Assembly: GCA_003070825.1 (NCBI GenBank)
Contig: QBLP01000035.1
Coordinates: 1-11,912 of the forward strand
Length of the DNA stretch: 11,912 bases
Reading direction: 5' to 3'
From: Halanaerobium sp.
GTDB taxonomy: Bacteria; Bacillota; Halanaerobiia; Halanaerobiales; Halanaerobiaceae
Every line of letters starts with the position of its first letter. Positions within the stretch are counted from its first letter, which is position 1. The notes beneath the pieces were generated by a model. That model worked only from the letters and a program-made list of their open reading frames with translations, was not told the DNA's origin and ran no database searches. This document shows positions 1 to 7,123 of the stretch, in pieces. The translations under genes and the position numbers were made by a program.

Positions 1-85
1 CTCTTACTTTTATAAGTTAATAATCCCTTAAGACAAAAGAGAGTGACATTTTGCATTACAAAATAATTTAAAGGGGTGTTTATTA
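1..85 (+). promoter_or_regulatory. Leader upstream of the transporter operon, with a candidate operator palindrome
   Basis: This stretch contains the ribosome site AAGGGGTG (71-78) and a 17-bp interrupted palindrome, ATTTTG-catta-CAAAAT (48-64). The palindrome has perfect 6-bp arms and lies 21 bp upstream of the start codon, where a repressor could block transcription. A possible -10 box, TATAAG (11-16), would need a -35 outside the window. GTGACA (43-48) looks like a -35, but I find no good -10 at 16-18 bp from it. The regulator is unknown and the operator call is inference from symmetry and position only. Confidence 0.3.
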
Positions 86-1765
86 ATGATGAATGTTGGT
101 AAGAAGGTTTTAATTCTAACTCTGGCTTTTCTATTTCTAGTTGGAGGTATGTCTCTGGCTCAGGATCTTCCTAGAGAAGAGACCTTAGTTGTTTCTGGAG
201 CAATGTGGGGACCTCCATCAACCTGGAATGTTCTAATTCCTAACCCTACTCCAGGTACAGGTGGCTTAGTTTATGAGACAATGTTTTCTTATAACCCACT
301 TGAAAACGAATATCAGCCCTGGTTGGCTGAAAGTGGAGAATGGGTTTCCGACAATGAATATGTTCTTAATTTAAGAGAAGGTATTAATTGGACAGATGGT
401 GAAGAATTTAATGCAGAAGATGTTGTCTTTACTTATGAACTCGCAAAAGATAACTCTATAATGTATTCACCTGTCTGGGACTGGATGGAATCTGTAGAGG
501 CAGAAGATAATTATACAGTTAGATTTACCTTCAGTGAACCACATTATGCAGAATGGGATTCTGAATTATATCAGCGTTACATTATTCCAGAACATATCTG
601 GAGTGAAATTCCATCTGACGAATTAATTACCAGAACAATGAAAGATCCTGTTGGTACTGGTCCATATATGGCCAGAGAAGCAGGTCAGGACAGAATGGTC
701 TGGGAAAGAAATGATGACTGGTGGGGTAATGATGTATTCGGTCAGCCTAAACCTAAATATCTTGTTGATTTAGTTAATCAGAGCAACAATGTTGTTATGG
801 GAATGTTAATGAAAGGCGAACTTGACTTAAGTAATAACTTTATCCCTGGTGTTCAGAAAGTTAAAGATCAGTTTGGTTTAAAAACCTGGTATGATGGAGA
901 GCCATATATGCTTTCCTGGAACACAGCTAATATGTATATGAACACAACCAGAAAACCAATGGATGATGTTCAGTTTAGAAGAGCAATGGCCTATATGGTA
1001 GATCAGCAGGCAATTGTTGACCGTGTATATGGTGGCCTGGTAAAGCCTGCCAATCCAACAGGTTTATTTGGAGAAGGTTGGTTAAAATATCTGGATGAAA
1101 ATGTAGTAGATGAATATGGTTTTGAGTATAATACTACCAAAGCCAAAGCCTTATTAAATGATGCAGGTTATGTTGATGCAGATGGTGATGGCTGGAGAGA
1201 TATGCCTAATGGTGACCCACTCGAATTAAGCATTATAGTTCCCAGTGGCTGGACAGACTGGATGTCAGCTGTCAGAGTTATTTCTCAGAATGCTGAAGAA
1301 ATTGGGGTAAATATTACACCTAACTTCCCTGATTCCTCACTATTTGATAACAAGCGCTTTAATAAAGATTTCGACATGTTAATTGCTAACTTCAATACAA
1401 CTCTTTCTTCAAATCCATTTGATTACTGGGATGGTGTAGCAAACGAGAGTATTCATGGCGAAACAATCAGTAATGGTAACTGGGGTGCTTATGATAACCC
1501 TAAACTCTTTGATTTAATTGATAAATTTAACATGACAAAGAATGAAACTGAAAAACAGGAAATTGCTTCTGAGATTCAGAGAATTCTTTTAGAAGAAATG
1601 CCAACAGTACCTCTCTGGCATAATGGTCTCTGGGCTCAACAGACAACAAACAACTGGACAAACTGGCCAAATGAGGATGATCCTTATGGTGTTCCAGTAA
1701 GTTGGGGTAATGCTTATCAGTTAGGTATGATTCATACCTTAATTGGGCTGGAACCAGCAGAGTAA
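86..1765 (+). CDS. ABC transporter solute-binding protein, family 5 (probable beta-oligosaccharide binding)
   Basis: This 559-residue protein is a periplasmic substrate receptor for the ABC importer encoded by the next four genes. Residues 1-25 form a Sec signal peptide: Lys6-Lys7, a hydrophobic core to about residue 21, and a likely signal peptidase I cut after SLA (Ala25/Gln26). There is no cysteine lipobox, so it should be soluble in a periplasm. The mature part has the family-5 (SBP_bac_5) pattern: an early conserved segment ending in LVYETMFSYNP, then EYVLNLREGINWTDGEEFNAEDVVFTYE, the DPVGTGPYM block and the FRRAMAYMVDQ block. It is rich in Trp and Asn, which fits sugar stacking, though this is only suggestive. 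ATG at 86 is preferred over ATG 89 because of its spacing from AAGGGG (71-76). Homologues are usually labelled oligopeptide- or dipeptide-binding. The flanking GH1 gene, and Thermotoga relatives known to bind cello- and manno-oligosaccharides, point to beta-glycans. The family call is secure; the substrate is inferred. Confidence 0.93.
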   Translation: MMNVGKKVLILTLAFLFLVGGMSLAQDLPREETLVVSGAMWGPPSTWNVLIPNPTPGTGGLVYETMFSYNPLENEYQPWLAESGEWVSDNEYVLNLREGINWTDGEEFNAEDVVFTYELAKDNSIMYSPVWDWMESVEAEDNYTVRFTFSEPHYAEWDSELYQRYIIPEHIWSEIPSDELITRTMKDPVGTGPYMAREAGQDRMVWERNDDWWGNDVFGQPKPKYLVDLVNQSNNVVMGMLMKGELDLSNNFIPGVQKVKDQFGLKTWYDGEPYMLSWNTANMYMNTTRKPMDDVQFRRAMAYMVDQQAIVDRVYGGLVKPANPTGLFGEGWLKYLDENVVDEYGFEYNTTKAKALLNDAGYVDADGDGWRDMPNGDPLELSIIVPSGWTDWMSAVRVISQNAEEIGVNITPNFPDSSLFDNKRFNKDFDMLIANFNTTLSSNPFDYWDGVANESIHGETISNGNWGAYDNPKLFDLIDKFNMTKNETEKQEIASEIQRILLEEMPTVPLWHNGLWAQQTTNNWTNWPNEDDPYGVPVSWGNAYQLGMIHTLIGLEPAE

Positions 1766-1795
1766 AAGTCAAAACAATTGAATTGAGTTATTAAT

Positions 1796-1825
1796 ACAGG
1801 TCCGATAATTTTTTATCGGGCCTGT
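1796..1825 (+). terminator. Intercistronic hairpin between binding-protein and permease genes
   Basis: The arms 1796-1808 and 1813-1825 form a 13-bp stem with one U-G wobble and a TTTT loop. Only TATTT follows, so it is a weak intrinsic terminator at best. In binding-protein operons such a structure typically lets the receptor be made in excess over the membrane parts, by partial termination or by protecting the 3' end of the upstream message. The ribosome site of the next gene (AAAGGAG, about 1833-1839) lies just 3' of the stem and is not in it. Confidence 0.7.
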
Positions 1826-1848
1826 TATTTAGAAAGGAGCAGCAAAAG

Positions 1849-2838
1849 ATGGGTAAATATTTGCGGAAAAAATTAATTATCTATATTATTACATTTATTC
1901 TGGCAGTAACAATTAATTTTATAATTCCCAGAATGATGCCTGGGGATCCAATCCAATCACTTTTGTCACGTTTTTCCGGTATGGAGGGCGGACGTGAAAT
2001 TTTGCAGGATCAACTTACCCTGCTTTTTAATTTAGATCAGCCTCTCTGGGAACAATATCTTAATTTTTGGAAATCAGTTTTTACGCTTGATTTCGGAATT
2101 TCAATTATTCAGTTTCCAACACCAGTAATAGATATTATAAAAAGAGCTATTGTCTATGATCTGGCAGTTCTGTTTCCTGCAATTATATTAAGCTGGATTG
2201 TTGGTAATAAACTGGGTGCTTATTCCGGGACAGATAAAAAAGTCGATAATGCTTCAATGCCATTCTTTTATTTTTTAGCTTCCTCACCATATTTTTGGAT
2301 GGCCGGGATTGTAGTATTTTTCTTTGGGGTGGTTATTGGCTGGTTCCCAATTAGTGGAGCCTACAGTTCGACGGCCTCACCTGCTTTTACCTGGAATTTT
2401 ATAGCTGATTTTTTACATCACTGGTTTTTGCCGTTTTTTACTATGTTTCTGGTTCAGCTCGGTGGCTGGGCAATTGGAATGCGCAATATGATCATGTACG
2501 AAAAAAGTTCAAATTATTCTAAGTATATGGAGACTCTGGGTGCCTCTAAAAAATTGATCAGGCGTTATGGCTTTCGTAATGGTGTTTTACCACAGGTTAC
2601 AGGTCTGGCTTTAAGAATTGGTCGAATTGTTGGTGGCGCAATAACAGTTCAGGTGGTATTTAATTATCCCGGTCTCGGTAGAATGATGCTTGATGCAGTA
2701 CAAAACCAGGATTATTTTTTAATGCAGGGAGTATTTTTAACAATTGTAACCATGGTTTTAGCAGCGAATTTTATAGTAGATATAGTATATATGTTCATTG
2801 ATCCAAGAGTTAGACTTTCATTTACTGAGGAGGTTTAG
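1849..2838 (+). CDS. ABC transporter permease, DppB/OppB type (first permease)
   Basis: This 329-residue integral membrane protein forms one half of the importer's channel. The N-terminus shows the DppB/OppB pattern: a first membrane helix at about 9-27 ending in IPRMMPGDP. Further hydrophobic segments lie near 103-119, 148-165, 192-212, 246-270 and 291-312, giving the usual six. The cytoplasmic coupling loop (about 221-250) carries ETLGASKK with the conserved Gly231, followed by VLP, which contacts an ATPase subunit. The C-terminal FIDPRVRL is the usual family ending. The ribosome site AAAGGAG lies 9-10 bp before the ATG. The gene begins 83 bp after the binding-protein gene, past a hairpin, and ends 3 bp before the second permease gene. 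Length and layout are normal. The family is certain; substrate follows from context. Confidence 0.93.
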   Translation: MGKYLRKKLIIYIITFILAVTINFIIPRMMPGDPIQSLLSRFSGMEGGREILQDQLTLLFNLDQPLWEQYLNFWKSVFTLDFGISIIQFPTPVIDIIKRAIVYDLAVLFPAIILSWIVGNKLGAYSGTDKKVDNASMPFFYFLASSPYFWMAGIVVFFFGVVIGWFPISGAYSSTASPAFTWNFIADFLHHWFLPFFTMFLVQLGGWAIGMRNMIMYEKSSNYSKYMETLGASKKLIRRYGFRNGVLPQVTGLALRIGRIVGGAITVQVVFNYPGLGRMMLDAVQNQDYFLMQGVFLTIVTMVLAANFIVDIVYMFIDPRVRLSFTEEV

Positions 2839-2841
2839 GTT

Positions 2842-3705
2842 ATGGCAAAAGATTTCTGGGCAAAACATGAAAATTTATACTATGCTTTAACAAATAAAAA
2901 AGTTATTTTTGGTTTAACTATTGTAGCCTTTGTTTTTTTGCTGGCAGCATTTGGCCCAATGATTGCTCAATATGAATATGATGAATATGCCGGACAGGGT
3001 TATTTACCCCCTTCCTCAGAGCATTTCTTTGGTACGACTATTGATGGTAAGGATGTATTTACTCGGACGGTTAATGGTCTGCGCTCAACTCTTTTAGTGG
3101 GGGCTATAGCTGGTAGTATTGCAACTTTAATCGGCTGTATAATTGGTTTTGTTGCTGGTTATTATGGTGGAACAATTTTTGATGAGCTTTTAATGATGTT
3201 AACCAATATTTTTGTAGTGATGCCACAGCTTGCACTTTTAATTGTAATTGCAGCATTTCTGGAAGTACGGGGGACATTTGTTATGGCAGTGATTGTTGCT
3301 TCAACAGCCTGGCCCTGGACAGCAAGAGCGGTTAGATCTCAGACCCTTTCTTTAAAAAATCAAGAATATGTGTCTCTATCCAGGATTTCTTCAATTAGTG
3401 TTGGCAGGATTTTAAGAGAAGATATTGCTTCCAATATGTTTTCCTATGTATTCATGGTATTTATTCAGCAGTTTAATGGTACCATGTTGGCAACAGTTCA
3501 GCTGGAGTTTCTGGGATTAGGACCAACAAAGGGTATTTCTTTAGGTCTTGTGATGCAGAATGCGGTTAACTGGAATGGTATACAACTTGGTATGTGGTGG
3601 TGGGCAATAATTCCTGGTTTGATTTTAACAATTCTAATTACAGCTTTATACTTTATCAATACAGGATTAGATGCAGCCTTTAACCCACGTTTGAGGGAGA
3701 TGTAA
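2842..3705 (+). CDS. ABC transporter permease, DppC/OppC type (second permease)
   Basis: This 287-residue protein is the partner permease. A first membrane helix (about 21-40) is followed by a periplasmic stretch with the family motif HFFGTTIDGKDVFTRTVNG (DppC/OppC proteins have FGTDxxGRDVFSR here). Hydrophobic segments from about residue 82 to the C-terminus make five more helices, and the ending NTGLDAAFNPRLREM is typical. The coupling loop is unusual: residues 175-198 read EYVSLSRISSISVGRILRED and onward, so the EAA positions are Ser-Leu-Ser and the conserved glycine is Ser184, while the later Leu-Pro is Ala-Ser. The ribosome site GAGGAGG (2827-2833) lies inside the end of the preceding gene, 8 bp before the ATG. 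The next gene starts 3 bp after the stop, which indicates tight co-expression. Family call is certain. Confidence 0.92.
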   Translation: MAKDFWAKHENLYYALTNKKVIFGLTIVAFVFLLAAFGPMIAQYEYDEYAGQGYLPPSSEHFFGTTIDGKDVFTRTVNGLRSTLLVGAIAGSIATLIGCIIGFVAGYYGGTIFDELLMMLTNIFVVMPQLALLIVIAAFLEVRGTFVMAVIVASTAWPWTARAVRSQTLSLKNQEYVSLSRISSISVGRILREDIASNMFSYVFMVFIQQFNGTMLATVQLEFLGLGPTKGISLGLVMQNAVNWNGIQLGMWWWAIIPGLILTILITALYFINTGLDAAFNPRLREM

Positions 3706-3708
3706 GCT

Positions 3709-4695
3709 ATGAGCGAGAATATATTAGAAGTTAAAAATTTAAAAGCATATTATGATATTTTAAAAGGTCAGGTTAAAGCAGTAGATAATGTAACTTTTAA
3801 TCTAAAAAAAGGAGAAATACTTGGCTTGGCTGGTGAGTCAGGCTGTGGAAAAAGTACTCTCGCCAGTACTTTTATTTCGAGAAAAAAGCCTCTTAAATAT
3901 ATTTCTGGCGAAGTTGATCTGGTGGGTAATAAAATTATGCAGATGAGTGAAGAGGAATTTAAGGAGCTTCGTCTTAGAACAATTTCTTTAATTCCACAGT
4001 ATGCTCTGGATGCTTTTTCTCCTACCAAAAAAATTAAGACCTATATAGCAGATTTGGCCAGGCAGCATGGCATAAAAACAGATAAAGAATTCTTTGATAA
4101 AGTAAAAGAAAGACTGGATCTGGTAAATCTTGATGAATCAGTATTAAATAGATATTCAATTGAGTTATCAGGTGGGATGAAGCAGAGAGTTATTATGGTT
4201 ATCTCTACAATTTTAGATCCAGAATTTTTAATTGCTGATGAAATCACCTCAGCACTGGATGTAAGTTCTCAGCGTTTTGTGGCAACAATGCTTGCCAACC
4301 TGCGGGATTTAGGAATTATTAAATCTTCAATTTTTATTACTCATGATTTATCTATTCTCTATCAGATTGCTGATCGGATTATGATTATGTATGCAGGTAA
4401 TTTTGCTGAGATTGGTCCGACAGATGAAATTGTCGATAATCCTCGTCATCCTTATACCAGAGCTTTAATTGATTCATTACCTAAAGTAGGTATCCAATAT
4501 AAAGACAAGAGGTTATCTGGAATTGAAGGGACACCTCCTCATTTATTAAATATTGAAGAGGGCTGTCGTTTTAGACATCGCTGTCCTTATGCAATTGATA
4601 AATGTGAAGAAACACCTGAAAGAGAAAAGGTTGCAGAGGATCATTTTGTATCCTGCTGGAGATGGAAAGAGTTAGGAAGTGATCTCAATGGCTAA
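3709..4695 (+). CDS. ABC transporter ATPase, DppD type, with C-terminal four-cysteine cluster
   Basis: This 328-residue cytoplasmic ATPase powers the importer as one half of a heterodimer with the next gene product. It has Walker A GESGCGKST (42-50), the signature LSGGMKQR (153-160), Walker B ending in ADEITSALD with catalytic Glu178 (Ile replaces the usual Pro), and the switch histidine in FITHDLS. The C-terminal oligopeptide/dipeptide-type extension has Cys286, Cys292, Cys299 and Cys316 (C-x5-C-x6-C-x16-C, around FRHRCPYAIDKC). In a bacterial DppD of known structure this region binds a [4Fe-4S] cluster, so one is plausible here. The ribosome site GAGGGAG (3693-3699) sits at the end of the preceding gene. 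The 3' end overlaps the next gene by 8 bp. Confidence is high for function and moderate for the iron-sulfur cluster. Confidence 0.93.
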   Translation: MSENILEVKNLKAYYDILKGQVKAVDNVTFNLKKGEILGLAGESGCGKSTLASTFISRKKPLKYISGEVDLVGNKIMQMSEEEFKELRLRTISLIPQYALDAFSPTKKIKTYIADLARQHGIKTDKEFFDKVKERLDLVNLDESVLNRYSIELSGGMKQRVIMVISTILDPEFLIADEITSALDVSSQRFVATMLANLRDLGIIKSSIFITHDLSILYQIADRIMIMYAGNFAEIGPTDEIVDNPRHPYTRALIDSLPKVGIQYKDKRLSGIEGTPPHLLNIEEGCRFRHRCPYAIDKCEETPEREKVAEDHFVSCWRWKELGSDLNG

Positions 4696-5611
4696 AAATA
4701 AAGATGTTGTAATGTCAGTACAGGGTTTAACCAAAGTCTTTAAAAGTGGAATTTTAAATCCAGAATATACTGTGGCTGCCAAAGATATATCATTCGACAT
4801 TGAAAAAGGAAAAATTATTTCTTTAATTGGAGAAAGCGGTAGTGGAAAGACAACCGTTGGAAAATTAATTTTGAAGCTAATAAATCCCAGTGAGGGAAAG
4901 ATAATATATAATGGTAAAGATATTTCTGAGATCAAAGAAAAAGAAGAAACTAAACAGTATTATCGTCGGGTTCAGGGGATTTTTCAGGATCCATTTGCAA
5001 CTTTTAATCCCTTATACAGAGTGGATAGAGTTTTTGATTTGATTTTTGATTCTTTTGATTTAGATTATGAAGACAAAGATCAGGCGATTAGAGAGGCACT
5101 TTTTGATGTTAACTTAAATCCTGATCGGACTCTGGGAAAATTTCCGCATCAGTTAAGTGGAGGTCAGCTGCAGAGATTACTGATTGCTAGAGCTTTACTG
5201 ATGGATGTAGATGTACTAATAGCAGATGAGTTAATTAGTATGCTTGATGCATCAACCAGAATTGGTGTTTTAAATTTACTGGTAGAATCCTGCAAGAAAC
5301 ATGGTATGGCAGTTATTTTTATCACCCATGATTTAAACCTTGGTTATTATATTTCCGATCACTCATTAATTATGTATAAAGGAAGACTGGTAGAAAGAGG
5401 AGATACCAAAAAAGTTTATGAAAATGCAACTCATCCCTATACTCAGATGTTATTTGAAGCAGTTCCCGAAATAGGTGAGCGCTGGGATCCGGATGAAGAA
5501 TTTCTACCAGAACAGGTTGTACAGGATGTTAAGGAATTCTATCAAGAAAATCAGGGTAAAGGATTTGTTGAAATAGAAGAAGAACACAGTGTTTTATTCA
5601 GTGATAAATAG
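4688..5611 (+). CDS. ABC transporter ATPase, DppF type (second ATPase)
   Basis: This 307-residue protein is the second nucleotide-binding subunit. It has Walker A GESGSGKTT (48-56), the Q-loop region GIFQDPFATFNP, the signature LSGGQLQR (156-163), Walker B ending in ADELISMLDAS with catalytic Glu181, and the switch histidine in FITHDLN. DELISMLD departs from the DEPTSALD of most peptide-type ATPases. The HPYT segment near the end is present, but the acidic C-terminal tail lacks the cysteine cluster seen in the preceding ATPase. I start it at ATG 4688 rather than an in-frame GTG at 4679. That GTG lies inside the ribosome site AGGAAGTGAT (4674-4683), which is well spaced for ATG 4688. The resulting 8-bp overlap with the upstream gene favours translational coupling. 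Confidence 0.92.
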   Translation: MAKNKDVVMSVQGLTKVFKSGILNPEYTVAAKDISFDIEKGKIISLIGESGSGKTTVGKLILKLINPSEGKIIYNGKDISEIKEKEETKQYYRRVQGIFQDPFATFNPLYRVDRVFDLIFDSFDLDYEDKDQAIREALFDVNLNPDRTLGKFPHQLSGGQLQRLLIARALLMDVDVLIADELISMLDASTRIGVLNLLVESCKKHGMAVIFITHDLNLGYYISDHSLIMYKGRLVERGDTKKVYENATHPYTQMLFEAVPEIGERWDPDEEFLPEQVVQDVKEFYQENQGKGFVEIEEEHSVLFSDK

Positions 5612-5627
5612 TATTACTTTTGTAATA
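5612..5627 (+). repeat. Small perfect inverted repeat in the ATPase-GH1 gap
   Basis: TATTAC-tttt-GTAATA starts directly after the ATPase stop codon. The 6-bp AT-rich stem is too weak, and lacks a T-tract, to be a good terminator. It shares the 9-mer ATTACAAAA (here on the - strand) with the candidate operator palindrome at 48-64, so a regulator site is possible. I see no convincing promoter in the 55-bp gap, and read-through into the GH1 gene is likely. Confidence 0.35.
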
Positions 5628-5666
5628 AGATTTTGATGATTAGATTTGGATAGAGGAGGCTTTTGG

Positions 5667-7019
5667 ATGGCAGAAATAGTCTTTCCCGAAAATTTTGAGT
5701 GGGGTGCTGCAACAGCATCCTATCAGATTGAAGGAGCTTATAATGAAGATGGTAAAGGTGAATCTATCTGGGATAGATTTACTCATCAAAAGGGAAATAT
5801 CTCAAATAATGATACAGGCGATCTTGCCTGTGATCATTACCATAGATTCAAAGAAGATGTAGAACTAATGAAAGAAATTGGTTTAGATACCTATCGTTTT
5901 TCCATTGCTTGGCCGAGGATCTTACCTGCTGGTAAAGGAAAGATAAATCAAAGGGGGATTGATTTTTACAAATCCCTGGTTGATGAGCTTTTGCAAGCAG
6001 GAATCAAACCTGCTGCAACACTTTATCACTGGGATTTACCCCAGAAACTTCAGGATAAAGGTGGCTGGGAAAATCGAGATACTGCTAAATATTTTAATGA
6101 GTATGCTCGGATTATGTATAAAGAGTTTGGTGATCTTATTCCCCGCTGGATAACACATAATGAGCCAATGGTAGTTTCGATGGTTGGTAATCTATGGGGA
6201 GAGCATGCTCCTGGTTTTACCGATCCTCAAAAAGCATTACAGGTGGCACATAATCTATTACTTTCACATGGAATGGCAGTTAAGAGCTTTAGAGAAAGTG
6301 GTATCGATGGTCAAGTTGGTATTACTCTAAACCTAAACCATGTTTATCCAAAAACTAATAGCAAAGAAGATCAGTTGGCTAAAGATTATTGTGATGCTTT
6401 TAATAATCGCTGGTTTTTAGATCCAGTTTTTAAAGCTAAGTATCCGGAAAAATTAATGTCTTTATATCAGAATGAATATGATAATCCTTTTGAAATGGAA
6501 AAGGGAGACTTAGAAATAATAAGCAGAGATATTGATTTTTTAGGTATCAACTATTATTCAAGAGCAGTGGTTGAATATGATGAGTCTGAAAAACTTAATT
6601 TTAAAACAGTAAAACCAGATGGTGTAGAATACACCGAAATGGATTGGGAGGTATATCCAGAGGGCTTAACTGATTTATTATTAAGATTAAACAAAGAATA
6701 TACTAAAGCTCCAATCTTTATTACCGAAAATGGAGCTGCCTATGATGATCAAATAGCAGAAGATGGGCAGGTTCATGATAAGAAACGAGTTGAATATTTG
6801 GAAGAACATTTTAAAGCAGCCAAGCAGGCGATTGAAGCTGGAGTTAATCTTGCTGGTTATTACATCTGGTCATTAATGGATAATTTCGAATGGGCATATG
6901 GTTATGATAAACGCTTTGGAATTATATTCATTGATTATGAAAATGAGCAGACAAGAATTTTAAAAGATAGTGCTAAGCTACTGCAGGAAGTTATTGCTAA
7001 AAACGGTTTAGATAAATAA
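5667..7019 (+). CDS. Glycoside hydrolase family 1 beta-glucosidase
   Basis: This 450-residue cytoplasmic retaining glycosidase releases terminal beta-linked glucose (possibly also galactose, fucose or mannose) from imported oligosaccharides. Family-1 features run in order: the N-terminal FPENFEWGAATASYQIEGA signature, ATLYHWDLPQ, the acid/base THNEP with Glu166, and the nucleophile ITENG with Glu354. The segment NFEW (406-409, Glu408) with GYDKRFGI follows. NFEW marks enzymes that bind the free sugar, not the 6-phospho-beta-glucosidases fed by PTS uptake, which matches an ABC importer upstream. There is no signal peptide, and 450 residues is the usual length. ATG 5667 is chosen because AGAGGAGG (5652-5659) lies 7 bp before it; an in-frame TTG at 5646 would put that site inside the coding region. 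It follows the transporter genes after 55 bp. Family is certain; exact sugar preference is inferred. Confidence 0.95.
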   Translation: MAEIVFPENFEWGAATASYQIEGAYNEDGKGESIWDRFTHQKGNISNNDTGDLACDHYHRFKEDVELMKEIGLDTYRFSIAWPRILPAGKGKINQRGIDFYKSLVDELLQAGIKPAATLYHWDLPQKLQDKGGWENRDTAKYFNEYARIMYKEFGDLIPRWITHNEPMVVSMVGNLWGEHAPGFTDPQKALQVAHNLLLSHGMAVKSFRESGIDGQVGITLNLNHVYPKTNSKEDQLAKDYCDAFNNRWFLDPVFKAKYPEKLMSLYQNEYDNPFEMEKGDLEIISRDIDFLGINYYSRAVVEYDESEKLNFKTVKPDGVEYTEMDWEVYPEGLTDLLLRLNKEYTKAPIFITENGAAYDDQIAEDGQVHDKKRVEYLEEHFKAAKQAIEAGVNLAGYYIWSLMDNFEWAYGYDKRFGIIFIDYENEQTRILKDSAKLLQEVIAKNGLDK

Positions 7020-7034
7020 ATATTTGTTCTAAGG

Positions 7035-7117
7035 CAATAAAAGCTTAGAGTGGTTTAATTATAGAGCAGGTTCCCCTATACCAGCTTAATATCCCTTAAC
7101 CACTTTAAGCTTTATTG
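7035..7117 (+). other. Long two-tier imperfect hairpin between GH1 and chemoreceptor genes
   Basis: The outer arms are 7035-7058 and 7096-7117. They pair nearly throughout, with two single-base bulges and one G-U wobble. An inner stem, AGCAGGT (7065-7071) with ACCAGCT (7080-7086), has one A-A mismatch and the loop TCCCCTAT. No T-run follows the outer stem, so it is not a classical intrinsic terminator, though it could still end or protect the GH1 message. It could also be a small dispersed repeat or a structured leader if transcription of the next genes starts upstream. I do not recognise a known riboswitch in it. Confidence 0.55.
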
Positions 7118-7123
7118 ACTTTC

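Noticed and set aside
301..315. Sequence resembling a catabolite-repression (cre) site
   Set aside because: It starts TGAAAACG but misses the 3' half of the consensus, and it lies inside conserved coding sequence.
1527..1772. Open frame on the - strand over the end of the binding-protein gene
   Set aside because: It is antisense to conserved C-terminal coding sequence with no family resemblance.
1801..1808. TCCGATAA resembling a flagellar-sigma -10 element
   Set aside because: No TAAA-type -35 lies at the right distance, and the sequence is explained as the arm of a perfect hairpin.
5959..6153. Second + strand frame inside the GH1 gene
   Set aside because: It is out of frame with a complete family-1 enzyme and has no plausible product.
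7065..7086. Possible preQ1-like or ydaO-like riboswitch in the intergenic hairpin
   Set aside because: The small stem with C-rich loop is faintly like preQ1-I, but the A-rich pseudoknot tail is missing. GGGGAACC occurs on the - strand, where no gene follows. The downstream gene also does not fit.
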